64,000 nt of DNA from Caldilineaceae bacterium bin5 (GCA_002238445.1 MPML01000003.1:1-64000), one strand, 5' to 3'; shown: positions 16,047 through 25,915, numbered from the stretch's first letter. The notes: generated by a model not told the origin, from the sequence alone. Translations and numbers: made by a program.

Positions 16047-18356
16047 ATGTCTGAGACCACTGCATCCATGCAAGAACCATCAGACGTCGCCAGGCCAGGA
16101 AGTGTCGAGCGCCTCCCGTCCAGGATGGTTGTTGCGGGAGTCCTATTCGTACTAGCGCTGGCAGTAGTTATGCTGCGCCTTCAGCGTTTGTCCGAACTTC
16201 CGCCTGGGCTCTATTACGATGAAGGGGCGCATGGCGTAGACGCCCTCAGCGTATTGCACGGAGAGCACGCTGTCTTTTTCCCCGAAAACAAGGGACGCGA
16301 GGGGCTGATAGTCTATGCGATAGCCATGACAACCTCACTTTTGGGGCGAACCGTTCTGGCAATTCGGTTGCCGACAGCCCTGGCCAGTGCCGGAACAGTC
16401 TTTGCTATCTTCTGGTTAGGACGGCTGCTCTTTGGGCAAGACGGAGTAAGTGGGCGGGCTTCACCGTGGCGGGGCTTGCTGGTCGGAAGCGTTGGTGCCG
16501 GACTGATGGCGGTTTCTATCGCCCAGACGGTCATAGGGCGCACGGCGTTGAGGGCCAACTTCATGCTCCTTCTGCTCTGTCTTTGTCTGGGGCTACTATG
16601 GGAAGGCTGGCGGCGTCGGAGCCGGAAGCGGGTTGCGCTGGCAGGCATCTGCGCAGGGCTGCTGGCGTATACCTACATTGCCGCTCGATTCACGCCCTTC
16701 CTGTTTCTGTTATTTGGTTTGAGCTTTCTGATCCCTTGGGGAAGGAGTGAATCTGGAGACGAAAAAACTGAGAAGGATATTCTTTCACATCGCCTCTCTG
16801 TCCTCACTTCTCGCCTACGGGCCGAGTTGCCGTGGGCAAGCATTTTTGTAGGTGTGGCCGCGCTGGTGGCTGCGCCGATCCTCATCTATTTCATCCTGAA
16901 TCCAGAACATTTTCTTTCTCGCAGCGAAGACATCTGGTTGTTTCGTGGCAATCAGGGCGAACTGCAGCTAAGTCTGTTCCTGAAAAACATGTGGGAGCAT
17001 CTCTTAGTCTTTGGCTTCTATGACGACCAGACAGCGCTATACGATTATTCTGTTCAGCCACTGATGGGCCATGGGGAAGCGTTATTCTTCTGGCTGGGCA
17101 TGGGAATAGCCGTTTGGCGTCTGCGACAACCCGCCCATCGTCTGCTGCTTATCTGGTTGGGACTCTTATTCTTGCCGGCAATTCTTACCAGAGATGTCGC
17201 CGTCCCCCACACTCTGCGCATGATCGGCGTTGTCCCGGCCGCATATCTGCTGGCAGGTGTCGGCGTCTGGGAAACGATCAGATTCCGGCCTCTGATTTCT
17301 CTATTTAACGCGTTGGGGACGATGATCCGCCCAGAGAACCTGAAATCTCCAGTCAAATCAAATGTAAAGATTGCACAATTCAGAGTCGAAGATCAGACGA
17401 GGGCCGCCATTGCCGTGGGGATAGTGGTCGGTGGCTTGATTCTGGTTCAGGGCGTACTTACCTACCGCACCTATTTCCAGAAATGGGCGGCTGCCGCGAC
17501 GGAAGTCGAGCAGCTGTACTGGATACAATGGCAAGAACTGACCCAGGTGGTTAACGCGCGTTCGGCCGCCTTGGACGAAGTCTATCTCATACCAAGCCAC
17601 GCGTGGCACTACAGTTTTGAATACCTGGATCAGAACGCGCCGCCAGCCCATACAGTCTATCTTGGAGAACCAAACCTGACAGAGAAAATCACATCCACTC
17701 TGTCTTCTATGGAGAACGTCTCGGCGGTAAAGATTGTGGACTGGTTCGATGACATTAGTCATCATGCGTTTCACTTCGAAACCGAACGCTTTATCCTTCT
17801 TCTTGATAAGTATGGGCGATACCTGGGAAGCGACGAATACGACGCCTTTCAGGTTCACACGTACACTGACGTTGACCTGGATCGTCCATGGACAATCTAC
17901 GAATACCTGGAACCCCTGGCAGTCCATTACGATCGCGGCATTACGCTTCACGGGTTCGCGTTGACCCAGGACAAAGAGCAACTGTCATCTACGCGACCGC
18001 AGTTCGATCCGGAACAGAGCCGCTCCTTGTGGGTGAATCTGCGATGGGAATCTGCGCCCGGACTGGACATTGATTATTCGATATCTCTGCGACTGCATAA
18101 TGCAGAAGGCAGTATTATCTACCAAGAGGATGACGTTCTATGGAGAATGGCAGATCATGCGCCGACCAGCGGCTGGGAGGCACAAGAAATGGTCGACACC
18201 TTGCATCTGCTTGAAGTTCCAGCCGAACTGCAGTCTGGGGAATATGAACTGCGCCTTGTAGTCTACGACTTCAAAACCCAGCAACCGACAGTTGAGTTGG
18301 GTGTCTGGGAACCCGAGAAAGTGCTGGCGCGTCTGCGGCTTGAGAATACTGAGTGA
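16047..18356 (+). CDS. GT-C fold membrane glycosyltransferase, family 39-like (copy 2)
   Basis: This 769-residue protein is collinear with copy 1: the same first helix, LYYDEGAHGVDALSVLHGEHAV, the same multi-helix region and the same soluble C-terminal half (GEYELRLVVYDFKT...WEPEKVLARLRL). Divergence is scattered along the whole length, and strongest in the periplasmic loop around residues 240-340, which could alter acceptor or donor choice. The spacer to the preceding gene is 73 nt, and that to the next gene is also 73 nt with related sequence (...AAAGTCGAAGAGRATG), so whole gene-plus-spacer units were duplicated. Confidence 0.85.
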   Translation: MSETTASMQEPSDVARPGSVERLPSRMVVAGVLFVLALAVVMLRLQRLSELPPGLYYDEGAHGVDALSVLHGEHAVFFPENKGREGLIVYAIAMTTSLLGRTVLAIRLPTALASAGTVFAIFWLGRLLFGQDGVSGRASPWRGLLVGSVGAGLMAVSIAQTVIGRTALRANFMLLLLCLCLGLLWEGWRRRSRKRVALAGICAGLLAYTYIAARFTPFLFLLFGLSFLIPWGRSESGDEKTEKDILSHRLSVLTSRLRAELPWASIFVGVAALVAAPILIYFILNPEHFLSRSEDIWLFRGNQGELQLSLFLKNMWEHLLVFGFYDDQTALYDYSVQPLMGHGEALFFWLGMGIAVWRLRQPAHRLLLIWLGLLFLPAILTRDVAVPHTLRMIGVVPAAYLLAGVGVWETIRFRPLISLFNALGTMIRPENLKSPVKSNVKIAQFRVEDQTRAAIAVGIVVGGLILVQGVLTYRTYFQKWAAAATEVEQLYWIQWQELTQVVNARSAALDEVYLIPSHAWHYSFEYLDQNAPPAHTVYLGEPNLTEKITSTLSSMENVSAVKIVDWFDDISHHAFHFETERFILLLDKYGRYLGSDEYDAFQVHTYTDVDLDRPWTIYEYLEPLAVHYDRGITLHGFALTQDKEQLSSTRPQFDPEQSRSLWVNLRWESAPGLDIDYSISLRLHNAEGSIIYQEDDVLWRMADHAPTSGWEAQEMVDTLHLLEVPAELQSGEYELRLVVYDFKTQQPTVELGVWEPEKVLARLRLENTE

Positions 18357-18429
18357 GAGGAAGCTGTCCTTGTGAAAACTATGACAACAGAGCGCCATCG
18401 CAGCGTGGGGAGAAAGAAAGTCGAAGAGA

Positions 18430-20682
18430 ATGTCTGAAACGATAGGTTCGTCGCAAGGTCCAACAGATGTTGCAGGGGTAGGAAAAGTTGAGCGTCTGCG
18501 TCTCAGATGGGTAGCCTCGGGAATCATATTCGTACTGGCGCTGGCAGTAGTCATACTGCGATTTCAGCGTCTATCCGAACTACCGCCTGGGCTCAGTTAT
18601 GACGAAGGAGCGCATGGCGTCGACTCTCTCAGCGTGTTGCGCGGAGAGCACGCCGTTTTCTTTCCCGAGAGTCATGGACGCGAAGGGCTGATTATCTATG
18701 CGATAGCCCTGACAACATCACTGATGGGGCGCACGATACTGGCAGTTCGGCTGCCAACGGCCTTGGCCAGCGCGGGTACGGTTTTCGCCATCTTCTGGTT
18801 AGGGCACCTGCTCTTTGGACGAGATGGGGAAACTGGGCGGGCCACTCCGTGGCGAGGCCTTCTGGTCGGCGGCGTCGCGGCCGGTCTGCTGGCGGTTTCT
18901 CTAAGCCAGACGATTATTGGACGCACGGCGTTCAGAGTAAACTTCCTTCCACTGCTGCTCTGTCTGTGTCTATGCCTGCTATGGGAAGGTTGGCGGCGCC
19001 GGAGCTGGCGGTGGGTCGCGCTGGCAGGCGCAACCGCCGGTCTGCTGGCGTATACCTATATAGCGGCTCGATTCACGCCTTTCCTGTTCTTCATTCTTGG
19101 TCTGAGTTTTCTGGTGCCCTGGGGCAGTAGCGAAGTTGGAAAAAGAGGAAAAGACAGACTCCATCTCTCTCTTCGCTTTTCTTCATTTACTTCTCGCCTA
19201 AGAACAGAAATGCCGTTGGCAGTCGTCTTTGCAGGGGTGGCCGGTGTAGTGGCTGCGCCAATTCTCATCTATTTTGCCCTTAATCCAGACCAGTTTTTCG
19301 TGCGCAGCGACCAGGTTTCGGTTTTCCAATCTGACGGCGGTTCAGTAGGCCCTCTGCGGGCTCTGGTTATTAACGTGTGGGAACATCTGTTGGCCTTCGG
19401 CGTTCGCGGTGACCCGAGTTGGAGGCACAATTACCCTGAACGACCCATGCTGAATATATGGGAAGCATTCTTCTTCTGGATTGGCGTGGGGACGGCCGTG
19501 TGGCGATGGAGACAGCCCGCTGTTCGTCTGCTGCTTCTCTGGCTGGCGCTGTTGTTGTTACCGGCCATGCTGTCCAAAGATGAGAGTGTTCCCCATTTCC
19601 TGCGAATGTTTGGCGCCACGCCAGCGATGTATTTGCTGACAGGTGTTGGCGTGTGGGAGACGATTCGAGTCTTGCGGGAACGATTCATGCGGGAACAAGC
19701 CAAATGGACGCCCCACTGGATAAGCGACGATGCCAAGACCTCCACCGTAGTGGGGGCCCTGGTTGGCGGGTTGATTCTCATTCAAGGCGCGCACACCTAT
19801 CGTGACTATTTCCATTCATGGGCGGACGCCACGATGAATCTTAGGGCGAACGAGACGCAACAGTGGCAAGACCTGGCCCAAGTGCTAAGCACGCATCCCC
19901 CCTCCGCAGACTTGGCCTATCTGATCCCAAGCTACGCGTGGCACTACAGTTTTGAATATCTACATCTAGACGTTACCCAAGAGAATGCGGTCTACTTGAG
20001 TCCTATCAATCTTACCCAGAAGATCGAACTCACCCTTGCGGCAATGGACAACGTCGATTCTGTAAAGTTTGCTGACTGGGACAACGATCTTGTTGGTGGG
20101 GTTGCTACTGCAGAGGAACACTTTGTTGTGCTTCTGAGGAAGAACGGAAGATACCTGGGCACCGACGAGTACGGCAGTCTTAGAATCCACACTTTCACCG
20201 ATATTGTTCTGGATCCTCCTTGGACACTCTACCAAAATCTCGAGCCGCTTACAGTCCACTATGATGGCGGAATATCTCTGTACGCGATTGCCTGGGGACA
20301 AGGGGAAAAGCAACTTTCACCGCAGCAGCCGCTCAAACCGGGCGAAGAGCAAGCAATGTGGGTTGCCCTGAAATGGCAAACTGCAGACGGATTGGACGTC
20401 GACTATTCGATTTCGCTGCGTCTGCACGATGCCGAGGGTGTCGCGGTCTACCAGAATGATGATGTTCTTTGGAACGAGCAAGCCGAACCTACCAGCCTCT
20501 GGCCTCCAACCAAGGAAATGGTCACATTAATCTATCTCGATATTCCAACCGATCTTGAGCCGGGCGAATACGATATGAGGCTGGTCGTCTATGACTATGC
20601 AACACAGAAACCGACTGTCGAACAGGGCATCTGGGAGGCGGAGAAGACCTTGGCTATACTGAGGGTGGGTGAACTTGAGTGA
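18430..20682 (+). CDS. GT-C fold membrane glycosyltransferase, family 39-like (copy 3)
   Basis: The 750-residue protein repeats the plan of copies 1 and 2 (LSYDEGAHGVDSL motif with Ser replacing the first Tyr, REGLIIYAIALTTSLMG, LPTALASAGTVFAIFWLG). It is about 20 residues shorter, mainly in the cytoplasmic loop after residue 400, and its C-terminus (WEAEKTLAILRVGELE) is closer to the fragment at 24934-25257 than to copies 1 and 2. The DNA after its stop is also repeated after that fragment. Probably an outer-face sugar transferase with a polyprenyl-phosphate donor. Confidence 0.85.
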   Translation: MSETIGSSQGPTDVAGVGKVERLRLRWVASGIIFVLALAVVILRFQRLSELPPGLSYDEGAHGVDSLSVLRGEHAVFFPESHGREGLIIYAIALTTSLMGRTILAVRLPTALASAGTVFAIFWLGHLLFGRDGETGRATPWRGLLVGGVAAGLLAVSLSQTIIGRTAFRVNFLPLLLCLCLCLLWEGWRRRSWRWVALAGATAGLLAYTYIAARFTPFLFFILGLSFLVPWGSSEVGKRGKDRLHLSLRFSSFTSRLRTEMPLAVVFAGVAGVVAAPILIYFALNPDQFFVRSDQVSVFQSDGGSVGPLRALVINVWEHLLAFGVRGDPSWRHNYPERPMLNIWEAFFFWIGVGTAVWRWRQPAVRLLLLWLALLLLPAMLSKDESVPHFLRMFGATPAMYLLTGVGVWETIRVLRERFMREQAKWTPHWISDDAKTSTVVGALVGGLILIQGAHTYRDYFHSWADATMNLRANETQQWQDLAQVLSTHPPSADLAYLIPSYAWHYSFEYLHLDVTQENAVYLSPINLTQKIELTLAAMDNVDSVKFADWDNDLVGGVATAEEHFVVLLRKNGRYLGTDEYGSLRIHTFTDIVLDPPWTLYQNLEPLTVHYDGGISLYAIAWGQGEKQLSPQQPLKPGEEQAMWVALKWQTADGLDVDYSISLRLHDAEGVAVYQNDDVLWNEQAEPTSLWPPTKEMVTLIYLDIPTDLEPGEYDMRLVVYDYATQKPTVEQGIWEAEKTLAILRVGELE

Positions 20683-20890
20683 GGCAAAACCATCTCCACT
20701 CGCATGGCTGAAATCATGTTGTTGAATTCGTCTCAGCCTGCTTCAGGATCGTGTTTTCAAAGGAATTGAACTGGGGTATTTTGAGTAAACCAACCGCGAA
20801 ACTTCCGAAGTCCCTACGGCACGGAAACTCCAGTCCTTCCATAAACGAAAACACTGAACCTGGCAGACCATTAGGAAATTCCGCCGCGAC
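20683..20890. repeat. Direct repeat, downstream flank of GT copy 3 (partner at 25258-25465)
   Basis: The roughly 200 bp after copy 3 contain GGCAAAACCA, GATCGTGTTTTCAAAGGAAT, GTAAACCAACC and GGAAACTCCAGTCC in the same order and orientation as the 200 bp after the glycosyltransferase fragment at 24934-25257. The two stretches are clearly homologous with small indels. No gene lies inside. They show that a gene end plus its flank was duplicated as one unit. Confidence 0.75.
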
Positions 20891-20914
20891 GTCAGGATCC
20901 GATAGAATCGAGAC

Positions 20915-21888
20915 TTGATCACAAAACAGAAGTATGTCGAATACATTATTAGCACGCTGCTCAACTACTCCTGTGCCAATCTGGCTGAGCATCCGGGAGG
21001 GATGAGCCACAGTGTCGCCAGTGACTTTCTGAAACGAGAGCGACTGGCGGCCAGACGTCTCTGGGAACTGGCGGCAGATCAGATCGGCGATGGTCCGGAT
21101 GCCTACCTCATCACTGACGAGAGTGTGCAAGACACACGCTATTACCGCTCATTCGAGATGGTAGAGGCGCAAGTCAGTGGCGCTGTAGGTGGACTGGCGC
21201 GCGGCATCGGTGTTGTAAATCTGGTTGACAGCTGCGGTAAAGATGGCGGCTGTTATCCGACTGATTGATGCATCCGCCCCAAAAGAGGAGATGGGAAGTC
21301 AAAGAACACCCATTTTCAAGCGATGCTGCAGCACAAGGTTGGCGACAAACAGATTCAGAACAAAGCAGCGCTATTGGACAGTTGGTATGGCTCTTGGCAG
21401 AACTTGAAGGCGGTTCGCCGTCTGGGACTGACCTTCTTTACCACTCGCAAAGCAAACCGCCTGGTCGGTCTGAGAGTAGCAGAGGGCTACATCCATCTTG
21501 ATGCGAATGATGGGACCTGCAAGAGGCTCCATCATAGCATCACTGTCAAGCTCAAGAAAGTGCCTTTCAATGTGAGCTTGTTCAAAGTGGTTGCCCGAAA
21601 CACCGAACCAATCTTGACGGGAGAATCACCAATGACCCAGATGAGACCGCCCTCACGCAATTCGCGCAGAACGCCAACGCGTTGCGTTGGCGGATCGAAG
21701 AACTTCACCGCGCATTGATGCAACTGGCAGGTTCCCCCAATTGCCAATGTCGCTGAGCGCGTTCGCAGCGCAATCATCTCCCTTGCCGTTACCATGCTTG
21801 GGTCTCACTGAAAGTCCACGTTTCCTTGCCCAACAAAACCATCTATCGCGTGCATACTGACCTCTTCAACGATTATCTGCGAAACTAA
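20915..21888 (+). pseudogene. Degenerate DDE transposase (IS701-like), inactivated
   Basis: The reading starts LLNYSCANLAEHPGGMSH...RRLWELAADQIGD and has the DESVQDTRY motif with its catalytic Asp. An in-frame TGA at 21266-21268 interrupts it; the same frame resumes with GKSKNTHFQAMLQHK and SWYGSWQNLKAVRRLGLTFFTTRKANRL. Near 21620 the frame shifts, and the continuation (DETALTQFAQNANALRWRIEELHRAL...SLKVH...YRVHTDLFNDYLRN) contains one more stop near 21760. At least three lesions show a dead gene. No terminal repeats were found around it. It lies between the two homologous 200-bp flanks, so it may have taken part in rearranging the array. Confidence 0.75.
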
Positions 21889-22062
21889 CTTCGCAGACCT
21901 ACTATCCCGGCTTCGCAACCAGCTTAAGGCCAGTCCTATGAAGAATCTTGGTTGCATAGCTTCTATTCAACCAGCTTGTTTAGATGCTCACTCCCTCCGA
22001 ATTCAGGTCACTTGGGAATTGCATTGAGAACGCACTCTAGTGGGAAGAACTAAGACATTTCC

Positions 22063-24540
22063 ATGAAAGCCCCAGACAGTGCAGTAAAGCAAAGTCTTTC
22101 CGCATATCTCCAACAGTTTGGTAAATCGCCCTCTTTGACAGGCCGCGTTGATGTCTGGCTTTCCATCACCCTATTCTTGATCAGTCTCTCCTCGTACTAT
22201 TTTCATTGGTTCAGGTTGCCCCTGACCTTGGATCACGATTCGACCTGGATGGCAATGTACACACGTGATTTCTTGCAAGACAATATCTTTCCTTTCTATA
22301 TCTATCACCAGTTTGGGCCCCAACCCCTGCTCGTCTACATGCAGGCCCTAGTATTCGTTGTATTTGGATACAGTATAGCCAGTCTGCAAGGCATCACTCT
22401 CGTGGGTGGTGCCCTGGCCGCGCCGGCGACCTACTGGGCCTCTCGCTGGGCCTTTGACCACCTTGGTACAGTTTTCGCCCGCAGGGTAGGGCTGATTGCA
22501 GCCTTGGGACTGGCCCTTTCGACATTCGTGGCTTCACACTCTTACCGCGGCATTGAACCCATTCTGCTACCTTTAGTGGAACTGATGGCCATTGGTTTCC
22601 TGTGGCGAGGTTTCAGGCGCGGAGAAACGTCGGACTTTGTTCTGGCCGGTCTGCTGGTTGGAATGAGCCAATATGTCTATATTGTGGCCCGTTTCTTTCC
22701 TGTCGCGTTGGCGGTAGCTACCGTCGGCGCCGTTCTGGCGAACCGCCGTCTTTTGGCGCACTGGCGCGACCTGCTATGGGCCGCAGCCGCAGCCGCCCTC
22801 GTAGCCCTGCCTCAGTGGATTGTGTTTGTCGTCTATCCCTATACATTTTTCGCTCGCGTCTCGAATCCCGTCGTCCCTGGGGGGGGACAGTTTGTTTTCG
22901 AGTTGCCGGATCCTTTAGCCATTGTCGTTGCAAAACTGAAAAACCAGCTCATTGCGTTGTCCTTTTTCTGGCAAGTAGATCATCAGTACGGGTCCAGAAC
23001 GATTCTTACTGCCGTTCTCGTCGTCGGTCTGGTAATTGGGATTGCGGTCGTCATCCGCCAGAGACGGGAAGGACATGTCTTTGGATTCCTTATTATGGCG
23101 TTGATGCTATTGCCCGAACTGCTGACATACGAGAAATATGATCATACAGCAATCGATTTCTCCCGGCTGCTTCCAGGAATTCCTTTCATTTTTGTGATGG
23201 CTGGTTTAGGAACCGCGACTGCATGGGCGTGGATAGAAAGACGGCCGCGATTTCCCCGCTGGATGGGCTATCTTGTTCTGGCGCTGGTGCTGATTTCCGG
23301 CTTGTTTCGACAGTGGGATTTTTCCCAGCGAGTCACGCCGCATTCCATGGCTTTTCGCGGAGAGGATTCGAAGTCTGGCCCGATTACAGAGTTCATCGGC
23401 AGTGAACTTGACAGATCCATCCTCCTGCCCACCAGCCTGTACAGCGATTCGCGTGTCTCTTTCCTGCTGACTGAGCAGTTCCCCCATCGGCAGGGCGGGA
23501 TGGAAGAAACTTTGCGCCAGGGGGAGCATGTCTTGGTCATTCTCCCGGACTCCGAATGGTCATCAGACAAAGGACTCCCAGAGGATTGGGTCTTGCTCAA
23601 GGAGGGAACGGTCTCTTTCCTTCCGTCCATGCCTGTGAGCGTCGAGCCGCTGAACGAGAAGGAAACCTTAATCGTGACGAAAAATGGTATCCCGGTAGGC
23701 AAGGCCTTGGAGACGACCTGGCAGGGCGGCACTCCGGAATATATGCCTCTGGAGGGGCTGTCTTTTGCCAACCACTTGGATCTCGTCGGCTTTCAGAGTG
23801 ACGAACTTGAACTTGACTCGAACCTCGACGTAACCCTTTTTTGGCGGCCGGCTGTGAAGATTAGAAGAGATGTCGAGCTTGTCCTCGAACTCTACGATCG
23901 CACGCAGGACGTGACAGTCATTTCCATGGGGGATTGGCCTCTGAACGGAACCTTTCGTATGCGAGCCTGGCGCCCTGAACAAGTAATGCCTCTGAGTTAT
24001 TCTTTATCGGTCCGCCCCAACCTTTCTGCTGGCCATTATCAGTTGCAAGTTGGCCTGATCGACCAGCTTTCTCGCCAACCGATTCCCCTGGTCACCGGTC
24101 AATCGGCGGCCATTCTCAAGACATTCGAGATTGCAGGGCCACAGATTCTTACAGACATGAACTTTGGAAACTTCTTCAGTCTTGAAGGCTATACGCTGGC
24201 CCCGAACAGCGAAGGACTCAAGATAGACTTTTACTGGCGCGCGATAGAGAGCCCTGATTCGGACTATACCCTATTTGTTCACATCGTTAATTCCGATGAT
24301 CAGATTGTTGCCCAGTTGGATGGACAACCGTTCAACGGCCGCTATCCCACATCGACCTGGCCCCCTGGCGAACTGTTCGTAGAGGAGCGATTTCTGCCCG
24401 CAGTTCCCGATGGCGAATACCGAATCTTCATTGGATGGTATACACATCAGGAGAATGGCTGGGAACGGTTGTCAACGGTTGCGCAGGAAGGAATGCCCGC
24501 GACTGACCATCCCTTGTTGGGTACGATTACTTTGCCGTAG
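22063..24540 (+). CDS. Divergent GT-C membrane glycosyltransferase with two C-terminal beta modules
   Basis: The 825-residue protein has about eleven membrane segments in the first 440 residues, with LTLDHDSTWMAMYTRDF near residue 53 in the position of the acidic motif of GT-C enzymes, followed by GPQPLLVYMQALVFVVFG. It is not a close copy of the three genes upstream. The C-terminal 300 residues appear to hold two related beta-rich modules (DVTLFWRPAV...SAGHYQLQVGLID near 600-680 and LKIDFYWRAIE...DGEYRIFIGWY near 725-800), each with the W...Y.L.V pattern also present at the end of the tandem copies. Probably transfers sugar at the outer membrane face; specificity is unknown. Confidence 0.8.
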   Translation: MKAPDSAVKQSLSAYLQQFGKSPSLTGRVDVWLSITLFLISLSSYYFHWFRLPLTLDHDSTWMAMYTRDFLQDNIFPFYIYHQFGPQPLLVYMQALVFVVFGYSIASLQGITLVGGALAAPATYWASRWAFDHLGTVFARRVGLIAALGLALSTFVASHSYRGIEPILLPLVELMAIGFLWRGFRRGETSDFVLAGLLVGMSQYVYIVARFFPVALAVATVGAVLANRRLLAHWRDLLWAAAAAALVALPQWIVFVVYPYTFFARVSNPVVPGGGQFVFELPDPLAIVVAKLKNQLIALSFFWQVDHQYGSRTILTAVLVVGLVIGIAVVIRQRREGHVFGFLIMALMLLPELLTYEKYDHTAIDFSRLLPGIPFIFVMAGLGTATAWAWIERRPRFPRWMGYLVLALVLISGLFRQWDFSQRVTPHSMAFRGEDSKSGPITEFIGSELDRSILLPTSLYSDSRVSFLLTEQFPHRQGGMEETLRQGEHVLVILPDSEWSSDKGLPEDWVLLKEGTVSFLPSMPVSVEPLNEKETLIVTKNGIPVGKALETTWQGGTPEYMPLEGLSFANHLDLVGFQSDELELDSNLDVTLFWRPAVKIRRDVELVLELYDRTQDVTVISMGDWPLNGTFRMRAWRPEQVMPLSYSLSVRPNLSAGHYQLQVGLIDQLSRQPIPLVTGQSAAILKTFEIAGPQILTDMNFGNFFSLEGYTLAPNSEGLKIDFYWRAIESPDSDYTLFVHIVNSDDQIVAQLDGQPFNGRYPTSTWPPGELFVEERFLPAVPDGEYRIFIGWYTHQENGWERLSTVAQEGMPATDHPLLGTITLP

Positions 24541-24933
24541 AATCGGTTGTGAGAAGCGAATCAGCAAAGAACGGCGCACTTATGGGTCAAGTAGTAAGAT
24601 GTGTTGACGACGGGCCAGGATGGGGCAAAGATGGGTCCTGACCCCGTCCGCACTCGGGATTTGGGAACCCGAAGTCTGAAAAGGAAGGTCAAAGGCGATC
24701 CATACTTTGCAGAGCTAGATTCGCCGTCATCGGAACCGGATGGTAGTCCACCACCGTTAACTTTCCCGCGCTGCGGGCCAACCCGAAAGCCAACCTCGTT
24801 ACCCTAGCCAATGTCCGAGCGGATGTACTGGACAAAGCGGCCCGGCATTTCGGTCCGCAGGTTTGCTATTGGGCAAGGCACAGTGCAGCTATCTCTGTAT
24901 CAACAGTCTGATTAGTGTCATGATCGTGCTTGG
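24541..24933. other. Gene-free stretch
   Basis: No supported gene. It may hold decayed sequence of the glycosyltransferase whose end follows, but I cannot trace it at the protein level before about 24934. Confidence 0.4.
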
Positions 24934-25257
24934 CGGATTCCAATGCAGTGGCAGACCGTCCCTGGCCTGGAAGCCGTCTTTTCGATTTCACTGCGCCTGT
25001 ATGATGCCGCGGGCAGTATTGTCTATCAACAAGATGCTGTCCTTGAAAACGCGGCACTTGCTCCTACGGACAGTTGGCTAGCGGACAAACTGGTCGATAC
25101 ACTGTACTTTCTTGAATTCCCTTCCGAACTGCTGCCCGGCGAATACGAACTGCGAATGGTCGTCTACGATTTTGAAACGTTGATACCGACGGTCGAACAG
25201 GGCGTCTGGGAAGCTGAGAAGACCCTGGCTGGACTGAAGATTGGTGAACTTGAATGA
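24934..25257 (+). pseudogene. C-terminal remnant of GT-C glycosyltransferase (copy-3 type)
   Basis: The frame reads MQWQTVPGLEAVFSISLRLYDAAGSIVYQQDAVL...GEYELRMVVYDFETLIPTVEQGVWEAEKTLAGLKIGELE. It aligns with the last 105 residues of the gene at 18430-20682 (ALKWQTADGLDVDYSISLRLHDAEG...WEAEKTLAILRVGELE). The membrane part is missing and the upstream DNA is unrelated. With the shared 200-bp downstream flank it is the right edge of the amplified region. Confidence 0.8.
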
Positions 25258-25465
25258 GGCAAAACCAACCCCCAATCGCGTGGCTGAAATCGTGTTCTTG
25301 GATGCGTCAAAGCCTCCGTCAAGATCGTGTTTTCAAAGGAATAAAACTAGGGTATATTGAGTAAACCAACCTCGAGCGAAGTGCCAACCGCGAGACTTCC
25401 GACGTCCCTGCGGCGCGGAAACTCCAGTCCCTCCATAAGCGAAAACACTGTACATGCCAGATAAT
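25258..25465. repeat. Direct repeat, downstream flank of the GT remnant (partner at 20683-20890)
   Basis: Homologous to 20683-20890: GGCAAAACCAACC, GATCGTGTTTTCAAAGGAAT, GTAAACCAACC and GGAAACTCCAGTCCC occur in the same order. This copy has a small insertion (CTCGAGCGAAGTGC) relative to the other. Confidence 0.75.
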
Positions 25466-25510
25466 ATCGGTTAATCTGTATGCCGAATGAGTTCCAAAGG
25501 AGGAACCATA

Positions 25511-25915
25511 TTGAAATCACTGTTTTCACTTTTTTTGCGGGTTCTGGCTGTAGTAGTCTATGTCCAATTCATCAGTTCACAGTTCTACGATCCAACTGGC
25601 GACGGCGTTGCCGAAACTATCTATCGTATCTTGGATCCGCTACTCGTTCTGGGCATGATTATCGTCGTTTACTACGCATACCAGCGCAAACGCGCAGTCG
25701 ATGCCACTTCGGATGTCAGCGTTACCAGGGAGTACCTGGAGGCCAATGGAGTCCTTTATGTGGGTGTTGCTCTGTTCTTTGGCCTACTGTGGAATTGGAT
25801 TGGCTTTCAGTTCGTCGATCCGACAAACTCTCATGGTTGGCTGTGGACACTTATTGACCTTGCGCTGCCGCTACTGTTTTTCGCGTCCAGCGTACAACTG
25901 CTAAAGGAAGAATAG
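25511..25915 (+). CDS. Small four-helix membrane protein of unknown function
   Basis: I do not recognise the family. The 134-residue protein has four hydrophobic segments, roughly residues 3-22 (FLRVLAVVVYVQFI), 39-57 (LLVLGMIIVVYYAYQ), 81-101 (VLYVGVALFFGLLWNWIGF) and 111-130. Short charged loops (QRKRAVDATSD) suggest an inner-membrane protein. An ATG at 25487 is in frame, but a full AAAGGAGG ribosome site (25496-25503) lies inside that extension and 7 nt before a TTG at 25511, so the TTG is the likely start. The gene stands alone between the glycosyltransferase remnants and the Gfo/Idh gene. Confidence 0.65.
   Translation: MKSLFSLFLRVLAVVVYVQFISSQFYDPTGDGVAETIYRILDPLLVLGMIIVVYYAYQRKRAVDATSDVSVTREYLEANGVLYVGVALFFGLLWNWIGFQFVDPTNSHGWLWTLIDLALPLLFFASSVQLLKEE

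Noticed and set aside
20714-21130. Minus-strand 138-codon frame opposite the dead transposase
   Set aside because: No family resemblance, and it is antisense to a recognisable transposase remnant.
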